This document shows positions 25,542 through 34,671 of a stretch of 43,774 bases of DNA, in pieces (the stretch's first letter is position 1; the number at the start of each line of letters is the position of its first letter). Made by a program: the position numbers and the translations under genes. Below the pieces are notes generated by a model. It was not told the DNA's origin. It made no database searches and saw nothing but the letters and a program-made list of their open reading frames with translations. The DNA is from an uncultured Paraprevotella sp. (lineage in GTDB: Bacteria; Bacteroidota; Bacteroidia; Bacteroidales; Bacteroidaceae), in the NCBI GenBank assembly GCA_944321975.1, contig CALUNJ010000010.1, forward strand, positions 1-43,774, given 5' to 3'.

Positions 25542-27107
25542 ATGAACGAAATAGAAAGAAGAAGAACATTTGCCATTATCTCGCATCCCGACGCCGGGAA
25601 AACGACCCTGACCGAAAAATTCCTTCTCTTTGGAGGACAAATCCAAGTGGCCGGTGCGGTAAAAAACAATAAAATCAAAAAGACAGCCACCAGCGACTGG
25701 ATGGAAATCGAAAAACAGCGCGGCATCTCTGTGACCACTTCCGTGATGGAGTTCGACTATGAGGGCTACAAGGTGAACATCCTTGACACGCCAGGCCACC
25801 AGGACTTTGCCGAAGACACGTTCCGCACGCTCACGGCCGTAGACAGTGCCATCATCGTAGTGGACGGAGCCAAGGGAGTGGAAGCACAGACGCGGAAACT
25901 CATGGCCGTCTGCCGCATGCGCAAGACTCCCGTCATCGTGTTCGTCAACAAGATGGACCGTGAAGGGAAAGACCCGTTCGACCTGCTCGATGAATTGGAG
26001 GAAGAACTGCAGATCAAAGTGCGCCCGCTCTCCTGGCCCATCAACCAGGGGCAACGTTTCAAAGGCGTATATAACATATATGAAGAACGTCTCGACCTCT
26101 TCACTCCCGACAAACAAAAAGTGACGGAAAAAGTCGAGGTGGACATCCACAGCGAAGAGCTGGAAGCCCGCGTGGGGGAAGCCGATGCCGAAAAGCTACG
26201 GGCCGACCTGGAACTTATCGAAGGAGTATACCCGGAATTCGACGCGCAAGCCTATCTTGAGGCCGACACCGCCCCGGTGTTCTTCGGCTCTGCGTTGAAC
26301 AATTTCGGCGTCAAGGAACTGTTGGACTGCTTTGTCAAGATAGCTCCCAGCCCCCGCCCCACCCAGGCCGAAGAACGCCTTGTAAAGCCGGAAGAGCCAA
26401 AATTCACCGGCTTCATCTTCAAAATCACGGCCAACATCGACCCCAACCACCGCTCGTGTATTGCCTTCTGCAAAGTATGTTCCGGAAAATTCATCCGCAA
26501 CGCGCCTTATCTCCACGTGCGCCAAGGAAAGACCTTGCGTTTTTCTTCGCCCACACAATTCATGGCACAAAGGAAAAGCACCATTGACGAGGCTTGGCCG
26601 GGCGACATCGTGGGCTTGCCGGACAACGGGATTTTCAAGATCGGCGACACGCTCAGCGAAGGCGAGCAACTCCACTTCCGCGGGCTGCCCAGCTTCTCGC
26701 CGGAAATGTTCAAATACATAGAGAACGCCGACCCTATGAAAACCAAGCAGCTCAACAAAGGCATCGAGCAACTCATGGACGAAGGGGTGGCCCAGCTTTT
26801 CATCAACCAGTTCAACGGGCGGAAAATCATCGGCACGGTGGGACAATTGCAATTCGAAGTCATCCAATACCGGTTGGAGAACGAATACAACGCCAAATGC
26901 CGGTGGGAGCCATTGAGCCTCTACAAGGCATGCTGGATCGAAAGCGACGACGAAGCCCAGTTGGAAGCCTTCAAAAAGCGCAAGTACCAATACATGGCAC
27001 ACGACCGCGAAGGACGCGACGTGTTCCTGGCCGACAGCAGCTATGTGCTCCAAATGGCACAGCACGACTTCGAACACATCAAGTTCCACTTCACCAGCGA
27101 ATTTTAA
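25542..27107 (+). CDS. prfC: Peptide chain release factor 3
   Basis: Translational GTPase of 521 residues that recycles RF1/RF2 from the ribosome. GTPase motifs: G1 SHPDAGKTT (~15), G2 within RGISVTTS, G3 [10 protein letters not shown]4 FVNKMDRE, G5 SALNNFG. RF3-specific features include the length, which lacks EF-G domains IV and V, the insert [13 protein letters not shown] and the blocks [12 protein letters not shown] and [10 protein letters not shown]. It is immediately followed by tsaC. Confidence 0.95.
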   Translation: MNEIERRRTFAIISHPDAGKTTLTEKFLLFGGQIQVAGAVKNNKIKKTATSDWMEIEKQRGISVTTSVMEFDYEGYKVNILDTPGHQDFAEDTFRTLTAVDSAIIVVDGAKGVEAQTRKLMAVCRMRKTPVIVFVNKMDREGKDPFDLLDELEEELQIKVRPLSWPINQGQRFKGVYNIYEERLDLFTPDKQKVTEKVEVDIHSEELEARVGEADAEKLRADLELIEGVYPEFDAQAYLEADTAPVFFGSALNNFGVKELLDCFVKIAPSPRPTQAEERLVKPEEPKFTGFIFKITANIDPNHRSCIAFCKVCSGKFIRNAPYLHVRQGKTLRFSSPTQFMAQRKSTIDEAWPGDIVGLPDNGIFKIGDTLSEGEQLHFRGLPSFSPEMFKYIENADPMKTKQLNKGIEQLMDEGVAQLFINQFNGRKIIGTVGQLQFEVIQYRLENEYNAKCRWEPLSLYKACWIESDDEAQLEAFKKRKYQYMAHDREGRDVFLADSSYVLQMAQHDFEHIKFHFTSEF

Positions 27108-27136
27108 GAACCAGAAAGATCAGGAGGAAACACACC

Positions 27137-27706
27137 ATGAACATGGAAGAAGATATCAAACAGGCCGTAGAGGTCATGCGCCGTGGCGGCGTCATCCTTT
27201 ACCCCACCGACACCATCTGGGGCATCGGGTGTGATGCCACCAATGAGGAAGCCGTGCGCCGCGTATACGACATCAAACGGCGGGATGACAGCAAGGCGCT
27301 CATCTGCCTGGTCGATTCGGCCGACAGGATGCAACGCTACGTGGGGAATGTCCCCGCCGTGACTTGGGATCTTGTGGAATTGTCCGAGAAGCCCCTCACC
27401 CTCATTCTCGACGAGGCGCGCAACCTGGCTCCCAACCTGCTCGCGGCAGACGGCAGCGTGGGCATCCGCGTCACGCGGGAGGAATTCAGCCGCCAGCTGT
27501 GCTTCCGTTTCCAAAAGGCCATCGTGTCGACATCGGCCAACGTGAGCGGAGAACCTTCGCCGAAATGCTTTGCCGACATCAGTGACGAAATCAAGAACGC
27601 AGTAGACTACGTGGTGAAGGCCAGGCAAAAGGAAAAGACACAAGCCGCCCCGAGCAGCATCATCAAGCTGGGACGGAACGGCGAAGTGAGCATCATACGG
27701 AAATAA
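27137..27706 (+). CDS. tsaC: L-threonylcarbamoyladenylate synthase (Sua5/YrdC/TsaC)
   Basis: Makes threonylcarbamoyl-AMP from Thr, bicarbonate and ATP for the t6A37 modification of ANN-decoding tRNAs. The protein has 189 residues. GGVILYPTDTIWGIGCDAT, the KRRDDSKAL block (KRxxxxP-like, here with SKAL) and IVSTSANVSGEP are the YrdC signatures. The start at 27137 follows an unusually strong AGGAGG site (27122-27127), while most genes here lack one. It lies between prfC and the CLC gene. Confidence 0.92.
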   Translation: MNMEEDIKQAVEVMRRGGVILYPTDTIWGIGCDATNEEAVRRVYDIKRRDDSKALICLVDSADRMQRYVGNVPAVTWDLVELSEKPLTLILDEARNLAPNLLAADGSVGIRVTREEFSRQLCFRFQKAIVSTSANVSGEPSPKCFADISDEIKNAVDYVVKARQKEKTQAAPSSIIKLGRNGEVSIIRK

Positions 27707-27718
27707 CGAGGACAAGAC

Positions 27719-29518
27719 ATGAATGCGGTAAAACGGAAATTCACGTTCTTCGAACGCCTCTTCATTTGGCGGAGGATGAACTTCAGCGAGCAGAAGTTCG
27801 TCCTCATCATCAGTTTCGTCGTCGGAGTGCTGACAGCCTTTGCCGGTCTCTTCCTCAAATGGCTCATCGGGCAGATCCAGTACGTCCTCACTTACCGCTT
27901 CGATGTCACCGCCTCCAATCCGCTCTACCTCGTCTATCCCGTCATCGGCATTTTCCTGACGGGGCTTTTCGTGCGCCATGTGGTCAAAGACGACATCAGC
28001 CACGGTGTGACCAAGATACTTTTCGCCATCGCCCGAAAGCAAAGCAAAATCAAAGCGCACAACACGTGGTCGAGCGTCATTGCCAGCGCCATCACCATCG
28101 GTTTCGGAGGTTCCGTGGGAGCCGAAGCCCCCATCGTGCTCACCGGCTCGGCCATCGGCTCCAACCTGGGACGGCTCTTCCGCATGAACAGCAAGACCCT
28201 CATGCTGCTCGTGGGCTGTGGGGCAGCCGGCGCGGTGGCCGGCATTTTCAAAGCACCGATAGCGGGCCTGGTGTTTACCCTCGAAGTGCTCATGATCGAC
28301 CTCACGATGGGCGCACTGCTCCCGTTGCTCATCTCGTGTGTGACGGCGGCGGGAGTCACGTTCGCCGTGTCGGGCACGAACACCATCTTCGAATTCCACT
28401 TGCAGGACGCCTTTGCCGTAGAGAAAATACCGGCCTACATCCTGCTGGGCATCTTTTGCGGGCTGGTGTCGCTCTACTTCACCCGCACGATGAACTCTTT
28501 GGAAGACATCTACCGCAAACATTCCAGCCCCTACGTCAAGCTGCTGATTGGCGGCGTGACGTTGAGCGTGCTCATCTACCTTTTCCCTTCGCTCTATGGC
28601 GAAGGGTATGAACTCATCGAACTGCTGCTCAACGGCCGGGGACCCGAGGATTGGGACACGGCGATGGACAGCTCCCTCTTCTACGGCCATGGCAACCTGC
28701 TCCTGCTCTATCTGGCCCTCGTGCTCATCTTCAAAGTGTTTGCCTCCACGGCCACGAACGGCGGAGGAGGATGTGGCGGAATCTTTGCGCCCAGCCTTTT
28801 CCTGGGCTGCATCTCCGGCTTCATTTTCGCCCGGCTATGGAACCTGAACCAGTTTTTGAGCATCCACCTGCCGGAACGTAACTTCGCCATGATCGGCATG
28901 GCTGGGCTGATGAGCGGCGTGATGCATGCCCCGCTCACGGGCATCTTCCTCATCGCCGAACTCACGGGCGGCTACCAGCTGTTCATGCCGCTGATGATCG
29001 TGTCGGTCTGTGCCTATCTGACCATCATCTCCTTTGAGCCACACAGCATCTACTCCATGCGGCTGGCCAAGAAAGGACAGCTGCTCACCCACCACAAGGA
29101 CCGCTCCGTGATCACGCTCATGAGCTTGGACTCCGTGATAGAAAAATACGAAGAATACCTCTATCCGGAAATGGACCTGAGCGAACTGGTCAAAAGCATC
29201 TCCGGATCCCGGCGCGACGTGTTCCCGGTGGTGGACCGCCAGCACCGGCTGGTGGGCATTGTCTATCTGGACAACGTGCGTCCGGTCATGTTCCGCCAGG
29301 AACTCTACCACCGCTTCCAAATCGGCCAACTGATGAATGAACCGGTGGCGCGGCTGAACATCGACGACTCGATGGATGTCGTGTTGCTCACGTTTGACAA
29401 GACCGGTGCCTGGATTCTCCCCGTGGTGGATTCCGATGGCGTGTTCATGGGCTTCATCCGCAAGTCACACGTGTTGACCCTCTACCGCAAGATGGTGGCC
29501 GACCTTTCCAACGACTGA
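27719..29518 (+). CDS. CLC-type chloride channel with C-terminal CBS pair
   Basis: Membrane protein of 599 residues: about 440 of CLC fold, then two CBS domains (~455-590). Selectivity-filter blocks are visible: GGSVGAEAP with the gating Glu, GGGGCGGIFAPSLFLG and the DDISHG segment. In E. coli ClcA two Glu follow the helix after NAPLAG (202 and 203). Here the aligned residues in FKAPIAGLVFTLEVLM are Glu and Val, and Val is the residue typical of channel-type CLCs rather than H+ exchangers. It is 12 bases after tsaC and 35 before fmt, an order seen in other Bacteroides. Confidence 0.9.
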   Translation: MNAVKRKFTFFERLFIWRRMNFSEQKFVLIISFVVGVLTAFAGLFLKWLIGQIQYVLTYRFDVTASNPLYLVYPVIGIFLTGLFVRHVVKDDISHGVTKILFAIARKQSKIKAHNTWSSVIASAITIGFGGSVGAEAPIVLTGSAIGSNLGRLFRMNSKTLMLLVGCGAAGAVAGIFKAPIAGLVFTLEVLMIDLTMGALLPLLISCVTAAGVTFAVSGTNTIFEFHLQDAFAVEKIPAYILLGIFCGLVSLYFTRTMNSLEDIYRKHSSPYVKLLIGGVTLSVLIYLFPSLYGEGYELIELLLNGRGPEDWDTAMDSSLFYGHGNLLLLYLALVLIFKVFASTATNGGGGCGGIFAPSLFLGCISGFIFARLWNLNQFLSIHLPERNFAMIGMAGLMSGVMHAPLTGIFLIAELTGGYQLFMPLMIVSVCAYLTIISFEPHSIYSMRLAKKGQLLTHHKDRSVITLMSLDSVIEKYEEYLYPEMDLSELVKSISGSRRDVFPVVDRQHRLVGIVYLDNVRPVMFRQELYHRFQIGQLMNEPVARLNIDDSMDVVLLTFDKTGAWILPVVDSDGVFMGFIRKSHVLTLYRKMVADLSND

Positions 29519-29553
29519 GACACACGGGTTAAAATCATAAAACGAATGCAGAT

Positions 29554-30528
29554 ATGAAGAAAGAAGACTTGAGAATCGTATACATGGGCACCCCGGAATT
29601 TGCCGTGGAAAGCCTGCGCCGCCTGGTCGAAGGCGGCTATCACATCGTGGGAGTCGTCACGATGCCCGACAAACCCGTCGGACGCCACCAAGACACGCTG
29701 CAGCCCAGTGCGGTGAAACAATATGCCGTGGCGCACGGGTTGCCCGTCCTCCAGCCGGAAAAACTGAAAGACGAACGTTTCCTTGCCGAACTGCGGGCCT
29801 TGCGGGCCGACCTGCAAATAGTCGTGGCCTTCCGCATGTTGCCCGAAGTAGTCTGGGCCATGCCCCAACTGGGCACCTTCAACCTCCACGCCTCCCTGCT
29901 CCCGCAATACCGGGGTGCCGCTCCCATCAATTGGGCGGTCATCAACGGCGAGACGGAAACGGGCGTCACCACTTTCTTCCTGCGCCACGAAATAGACACC
30001 GGCGAGATTATCCGGCAGACACGCATCCCCATAGACGACTCGGACAACGCGGGCACCGTGCACGACAAACTGATGGCACTCGGCGGACAGCTGGTGGTGG
30101 ACACCGTGGACCAGATCCTTTCGGGCGACGTGCATCCCGTCCCGCAAGAATCCATGCCGGAGGACAATCCGCTGCACCCGGCACCGAAGATTTTCAAGGA
30201 CACCTGCCGGATTGACTGGACGGGGAAAACGCTCAAGCAGCTCCACGACTTCGTGCGGGGACTCGCGCCCTACCCCGCCGCCTGGACAGAGCTGAAAAGC
30301 GCGGACGGCAAATCCGGCAACCTCAAGATTTATGCCACCACGAAGGAACCATGCGTGCACGGAACGCCCGCCGGCACCATCGTCACCGACGGACGCACCT
30401 ATTTGAAAGTGGCCACGGACGGAGGCTATCTCCACCTGCAAGAACTACAAGCAGCCGGAAAGAAACGCATGCGGGTCGAAGATTTCCTGAGAGGATTCCG
30501 CCCGACGGAAGGACTTCGCGTGGAATAG
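29554..30528 (+). CDS. fmt: Methionyl-tRNA formyltransferase
   Basis: Formylates initiator Met-tRNA with 10-formyl-THF. The protein has 324 residues. MGTPEFAVESL opens the formyltransferase domain; NLHASLLPQYRGAAPINW carries the catalytic Asn-His-Ser region and the SLLPxYRG signature; DTGEII contains the catalytic Asp. The C-terminal OB-like domain begins about residue 210 (LHDFVRGLAPYPAAWT). The cofactor producer fhs is in this same window at 9145. Confidence 0.95.
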   Translation: MKKEDLRIVYMGTPEFAVESLRRLVEGGYHIVGVVTMPDKPVGRHQDTLQPSAVKQYAVAHGLPVLQPEKLKDERFLAELRALRADLQIVVAFRMLPEVVWAMPQLGTFNLHASLLPQYRGAAPINWAVINGETETGVTTFFLRHEIDTGEIIRQTRIPIDDSDNAGTVHDKLMALGGQLVVDTVDQILSGDVHPVPQESMPEDNPLHPAPKIFKDTCRIDWTGKTLKQLHDFVRGLAPYPAAWTELKSADGKSGNLKIYATTKEPCVHGTPAGTIVTDGRTYLKVATDGGYLHLQELQAAGKKRMRVEDFLRGFRPTEGLRVE

Positions 30529-30635
30529 AGGGAAATGAAGGAAGCAGGAAAAGACCGGACAATCCCCACCACTGGAATGCCGGGACTGCTTATGGCTCCT
30601 CATTCGGGAGCGAAAAAGCAACGCATTGGAAACCA

Positions 30636-30745
30636 TCAAGATATAAAATGCCTGAAGGTCGGGAATTTCTCGCTTGAGATACGTTTTTTTCTCGCTTGAG
30701 AAAAAAGTGCAAATCTCAAGAGAGAAATTTCGCTTTCTCAAACCG
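30636..30745 (+). repeat. Palindromic intergenic repeat, diverged copy C
   Basis: A 17-bp stem with one mismatch (30664-30680 with 30713-30729) encloses T7 (30684-30690), CTCGCTTGAG and A6 (30701-30706), the same loop words as copies A and B. The left flank ATCAAGATATAAAATGCCTGAAGG resembles the GCAAGATAGGAATGTCTTGAAAC of copy A, and the right flank is also alignable. It lies in the same orientation as A. Confidence 0.6.
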
Positions 30746-30926
30746 TTGGTACCCCCCCTTCCCTCCCAAACCCTTCCACGTGATTCTTATCTGACAAACA
30801 AAAGACTCGAACCACGGTTCCCCGCTTCTTCCGGGAGAAAGATCCAGATATTTCCGTCTGACGGCTTGTCTCCAAACCCTATTGCGTTAATCTGCCGGAA
30901 TACGGCGGTTATTCCATAGATTTTAA

Positions 30927-30934
30927 TAACTTTG
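30927..30934 (+). promoter_or_regulatory. -7 promoter element of the Gfo/Idh operon
   Basis: TAACTTTG matches the Bacteroides -7 consensus exactly, 29 bases before the ATG at 30964. No -33 TTG at the expected spacing. Confidence 0.65.
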
Positions 30935-30963
30935 CACATCAAACCCTAATTCATCAGACCTAC

Positions 30964-31953
30964 ATGGATGCAGACATCACTATCAAATGGGGGTTCATCG
31001 GATGCGGCGAAGTGACCGAGAAAAAAAGCGGGCCGGCCTTTGGACTCGTTCCCGGATCGAAAATTGAAGCCGTCATGAGCCGCAATAAGGAAAAAGCACG
31101 CTCCTACGCCGAGCGGCACGGCATTCCCAAATGGTACACCGACGCACAAGAACTGGTGGACGACCCGGACGTGAACGCTGTCTACATCGCCACCCCGCCC
31201 TCGTCGCACGCCACGTTTGCCATCATGGCCATGAAGGCCGGGAAACCCGTGTATGTGGAAAAGCCGCTGGCAGCCAGCTACGAGGAATGCGGACGCATCA
31301 ACCGCGTGTCGCTGCAGACCGGAATCCCCTGCTTCGTGGCATACTACCGCCGCTACCTGCCCTACTTCCTGAAAGTGAAAGAACTCATAGACAACGGAAA
31401 AATCGGCAAGGTGCTCAACGTGCAGATCCGCTTTGCAGTACCGCCCAGAGACCTGGACTACAACAGCCACGAATTGCCTTGGCGCGTGCAGCGCGACATC
31501 GCAGGCGGAGGCTACTTCTACGACCTGGCTCCCCACCAGCTTGACCTGTTGCAGGAACTCTTCGGGCCTATCACCAAGGCGAAAGGCTACTGCACGAACC
31601 GCGAAGGATTATATGACACGGAAGACACCGTGAGTGCCTGCTTCCAATTCTTTGACGGCACGCCGGGTTCCGGATCCTGGTGTTTCGTGGCCCATGAATC
31701 GGCCAAGACAGACCGCATCGAGATTATCGGCGACAAGGGGCAAATCTGCTTCTCTGTGTACACCTATGAGCCCATTGCCCTGCATACGGAACGAGGACGG
31801 GAAGAATTTGCCGTGGCCAATCCCGATCATGTGCAACTGCCTCTGATCCGCAACGTGGTGGAGCATTTGCAGAAACAGGCCATTTGCACCTGCGACAGCG
31901 TGAGTGCGACACCGGCCAACTGGGTCATGGACAAAATTTTGGGGAAACTGTAA
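30964..31953 (+). CDS. Gfo/Idh/MocA-family oxidoreductase
   Basis: Probable NAD(P)-dependent sugar or cyclitol dehydrogenase of 329 residues, cytosolic. The N-terminal Rossmann fold starts WGFIGCGEVTEKKSGPAF, and YVEKPLA carries the conserved EKP lysine. The C-terminal alpha/beta domain has GGGYFYDLAPHQLDLL with the conserved Asp/His pair. No secretion signal (Tat) is present. The substrate is unknown. Two bases separate it from the DUF4421 gene, so they are co-transcribed. Confidence 0.88.
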   Translation: MDADITIKWGFIGCGEVTEKKSGPAFGLVPGSKIEAVMSRNKEKARSYAERHGIPKWYTDAQELVDDPDVNAVYIATPPSSHATFAIMAMKAGKPVYVEKPLAASYEECGRINRVSLQTGIPCFVAYYRRYLPYFLKVKELIDNGKIGKVLNVQIRFAVPPRDLDYNSHELPWRVQRDIAGGGYFYDLAPHQLDLLQELFGPITKAKGYCTNREGLYDTEDTVSACFQFFDGTPGSGSWCFVAHESAKTDRIEIIGDKGQICFSVYTYEPIALHTERGREEFAVANPDHVQLPLIRNVVEHLQKQAICTCDSVSATPANWVMDKILGKL

Positions 31954-31955
31954 GC

Positions 31956-33062
31956 ATGAAGCCATATCTTCCTGTCGTCATCGGATTGCTTTGCCACAGC
32001 CTCCCGCTCATGGCTTCGGGAGAATGGCCAGACACCCTGCAGGCGGACGCATCCAAGAAAGGCCGCATATTCAAACAATTCTTCCGTGCGTTCAACGCCA
32101 TTGACGCCACTTATATCATCCCCAACAAATACAACTGGGCATTCATGCTGCAAAACACCAACAGTTTTGAGACCTACACCCTGCAAAGCCGGGAACTCGG
32201 ACAGAAAATCTCCTTTTCTCCCAAACCGGCCGTCAAAATCGGCCCCTACTTGGGCTGGCGGTGGATTTTCCTGGGCTACACAGTGGAAATTTCCTCTCTC
32301 GGGAAGGGGCAGCAGTCCAAAAAAACAGAATTCGAACTGAGCCTTTACAGTGCCATGCTCGGATGCGACCTCATCTATCGGCGCACGGGCAATGACTTCC
32401 GCCTACGCAAGGCAAAAGGCCTCGGCGAAAGCGCCAAGGACGCAGAAGGAGAAAGCTGCCACGGCATCAACGTGAAGGTGACGGGCATCAACGCCTACTA
32501 CATTTTCAACCACAAACGTTTCTCCTATCCCGCCGCCTTTGCCCAAAGCACGGTGCAGCGAAAAAGCTGCGGGTCATGGAAAGCGGGGTTTTCCTACACA
32601 CGCCATGAGCTGAACTTTGATTACGGCGCGCTTCCTCCCGCCCTCACCCAAGATCCGGAACACGGATTGAGTCAAGACTTCCGTATCAACAAGCTGAAGT
32701 ACGACGATTATAGCATCAGCTGCGGATATGCCTACAACTGGGTGTTCAAACCGGGTTGGCTCTTATGCGTGTCCTTGGCTCCTGCCATAGGTTACAAGCA
32801 GACCCGCAGCAACGTAGAACCTGTGGAAAAGGAAGAAACAGACGAACCATTCTGGAGCTCCATCTTCAACCTCGACAATTTCAATGTCGACGTAACGGGA
32901 CGAGTCGGGCTGGTGTGGAACAACACCAAGTATTTTGGCGGACTCTCGCTGATTGTCCACAATTATAACTACCGCCACAACCGGCTTTCCATCAACAACA
33001 CTTTCGGGACGCTCAATTTCTACGTCGGCCTGAACTTCCATAAACGCAAGGCTTACAGATAA
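31956..33062 (+). CDS. DUF4421 family exported protein
   Basis: The protein has 368 residues from the Met at 31956. A longer frame from 31884 overlaps the preceding gene and hides the signal peptide MKPYLPVVIGLLCHSLPLMASG. The mature part is rich in alternating aromatic and polar residues (GPYLGWRWIFLGYTVEI, SISCGYAYNWVFKPGW, KYFGGLSLIVHNYNYRH) and ends in a beta-like strand, as expected for an outer-membrane beta-barrel. The texture and length fit the Bacteroidetes family DUF4421. The function is unknown. It follows the oxidoreductase with a two-base gap. Confidence 0.75.
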   Translation: MKPYLPVVIGLLCHSLPLMASGEWPDTLQADASKKGRIFKQFFRAFNAIDATYIIPNKYNWAFMLQNTNSFETYTLQSRELGQKISFSPKPAVKIGPYLGWRWIFLGYTVEISSLGKGQQSKKTEFELSLYSAMLGCDLIYRRTGNDFRLRKAKGLGESAKDAEGESCHGINVKVTGINAYYIFNHKRFSYPAAFAQSTVQRKSCGSWKAGFSYTRHELNFDYGALPPALTQDPEHGLSQDFRINKLKYDDYSISCGYAYNWVFKPGWLLCVSLAPAIGYKQTRSNVEPVEKEETDEPFWSSIFNLDNFNVDVTGRVGLVWNNTKYFGGLSLIVHNYNYRHNRLSINNTFGTLNFYVGLNFHKRKAYR

Positions 33063-33087
33063 TTCTTTCAGATTAAAAAGACATCCT

Positions 33088-33654
33088 ATGGAAAAAGAAC
33101 AACATCCTCTGAAACCTTTTCTGCCCGAAGGGGCAAGAATACTCATGCTGGGCAGTTTCCCGCCGCCGAAAAAACGATGGTGCATGGACTTTTTCTATCC
33201 CAATTGGAGCAATGACATGTGGAGGATTTGGGGACATATCGCCCATGGAGACAAAAACTTCTTTGTCGTGCCCGGCGAAAAACGGTTCGACAAAGAAAAA
33301 ATCGTGGCATTCTGCCGCGCACAAGGCATCGCCCTCTACGACACGGCGGAAGAAGTCATCCGCCTGAAAGGCAATGCTTCCGATGATTTTCTGCAAGTGG
33401 AACGCCCCACCGACCTTTCCGCCTTGCTGGAACAGCTCCCGGAATGCCGCACGATCGTCGCCACGGGACAGAAGTCGGCCGAAACCCTGCAAGCCATCAC
33501 GGGATGCGCTCCGCTGCCTGTGGGCGGAAGCGTTGAAACGGATTTTGCCGGGCGCCACCTCACCGTGTGGCGGATGCCCTCTTCGTCAAGGGCTTATCCA
33601 CGCCCAGTTGAATGGAAATCCACATTCTATCAAAAGGTTCTGGAATCATTATAA
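33088..33654 (+). CDS. Uracil-DNA-glycosylase-superfamily protein
   Basis: Protein of 188 residues in the UDG fold. MLGSFPPPKKRWCMDFFYPN is the N-terminal active-site block (GSFPP), and TVWRMPSSSRAYPRP is the C-terminal loop, in the place where other UDGs carry HPS or NPS-type DNA-intercalating residues. It would be expected to remove mismatched or uracil bases, but this branch is poorly characterised. It is the last gene of the Gfo/Idh unit, 25 bases after DUF4421. Confidence 0.8.
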   Translation: MEKEQHPLKPFLPEGARILMLGSFPPPKKRWCMDFFYPNWSNDMWRIWGHIAHGDKNFFVVPGEKRFDKEKIVAFCRAQGIALYDTAEEVIRLKGNASDDFLQVERPTDLSALLEQLPECRTIVATGQKSAETLQAITGCAPLPVGGSVETDFAGRHLTVWRMPSSSRAYPRPVEWKSTFYQKVLESL

Positions 33655-33683
33655 CTCCTTTGGCAGAAAAAGGACTTGAGCCG

Positions 33684-33717
33684 GGCAGGAGGAAAACGAA
33701 GCGAGTCTCTTCCTGCC
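33684..33717 (+). terminator. Intrinsic terminator after the UDG-like gene
   Basis: A 10-bp stem with one mismatch (GGCAGGAGGA at 33684-33693 with 33708-33717) is followed by the T-rich TTCCTTTCT, 30 bases after the stop. It lies between convergent genes. Confidence 0.6.
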
Positions 33718-33792
33718 TTCCTTTCTGGCCCCTACGCCAAGCCATGCCCCCGTCCAGGCCAGCCCTCCTCTGCCACGCGGTTGCCCCGCAGG

Positions 33793-34593
33793 CTATCCTT
33801 GAAGTTTTCCGGCCAGCCATGCGTCAATCAGCATGCGGGCCATGGATTCCTTGCCGGGTATGGCCGGCAGGTTGTCGCGGCTGAACCATCCGCCACGGGC
33901 AATTTCACTGCGTTGCAGGTGGACTTCGCCTTCCACATAATCGGCATGGAACCCCACCATCAGGCCACACGGATAAGGCCATGGCTGACTGCCGAAGTAA
34001 CGGATATTCGTGACCCGCACCCCGGTCTCTTCCATCAATTCCCGCCGGACACATTCTTCCAATGTCTCGCCAGTCTCCACGAAACCGGCGACCAGCCCGT
34101 AGTAGTCCCCCTTCAGGTTATGGGGATGCACCATCAGAATACTATCGCCACGCCGCACCAGCACGATGATGGCCGTGGCCAATTGCGGCCACACCTCTTT
34201 CCCGCAATTTGTGCAACGTTTGCTAATATCCGTGTGTTTCCGCATCGGCGCACCGCAAACGCCGCAGAACTTCGTGTTCTGGTCCCAATACAAAATCTCG
34301 GCAGCCTTTCCTGCCTTCAGATAGAAGGCCCGGGGCAGCATATGGTAAGAAGCCCGCAACCCCGCTGTCGCCCAATGGGCATCGGCGGCCACCGGCATGT
34401 CAATCCGCACCGCACGGCATTCCTTCCCGTCAAGCGGAGTTATCCGGTGTATGGTGTGCCATTCCTCTAACCTCACCGGAGGATCCTCTGAAAAAGGAAT
34501 GCCATATCGCCCGTCGTCTTCTTTCTGCAAAAGCAATTCGTCTTTACAAAATATGAACCAATAAGCCGGTTCTCCGTTTTTCAAATCTTCCAT
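33793..34593 (-). CDS. nudC: NADH pyrophosphatase (Nudix, NudC type)
   Basis: Hydrolyses NAD(H) to NMN(H) and AMP, and in the NudC family also removes NAD caps from RNA. The protein has 266 residues. The zinc ribbon is CGVCGAPMRKHTD..RCTNCG (~residues 110-135), and the Nudix box GFVETGETLEECVRRELMEETG is complete. The NudC-specific SQPWPYP follows the box. The start at 34593 is reached just after the terminator of the upstream phosphoglucomutase gene. Confidence 0.93.
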   Translation of the reverse strand: MEDLKNGEPAYWFIFCKDELLLQKEDDGRYGIPFSEDPPVRLEEWHTIHRITPLDGKECRAVRIDMPVAADAHWATAGLRASYHMLPRAFYLKAGKAAEILYWDQNTKFCGVCGAPMRKHTDISKRCTNCGKEVWPQLATAIIVLVRRGDSILMVHPHNLKGDYYGLVAGFVETGETLEECVRRELMEETGVRVTNIRYFGSQPWPYPCGLMVGFHADYVEGEVHLQRSEIARGGWFSRDNLPAIPGKESMARMLIDAWLAGKLQG

Positions 34594-34610
34594 ATTATCC
34601 TATACCAAGA

Positions 34611-34642
34611 AAGCCCCGCCCCGGGTAAAACGGGCGGAGCTT
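34611..34642 (-). terminator. Terminator after phosphoglucomutase
   Basis: An 11-bp stem with one G-T pair (34611-34621 with 34632-34642) begins 29 bases past the gene's stop on the minus strand, followed by TTTCTTGG. Confidence 0.65.
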
Positions 34643-34671
34643 CCATTGTCTTTAATAATCTACGAGAAGGC

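Larger units (their letters stand above)
30529..30963. other. 435-base gap with repeat copy C and a promoter
   Basis: It holds the diverged repeat copy C (30636-30745) and the -7 element for the next gene (30927-30934). The remainder, including a C-rich tract around 30750-30780, shows no gene. Confidence 0.6.
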
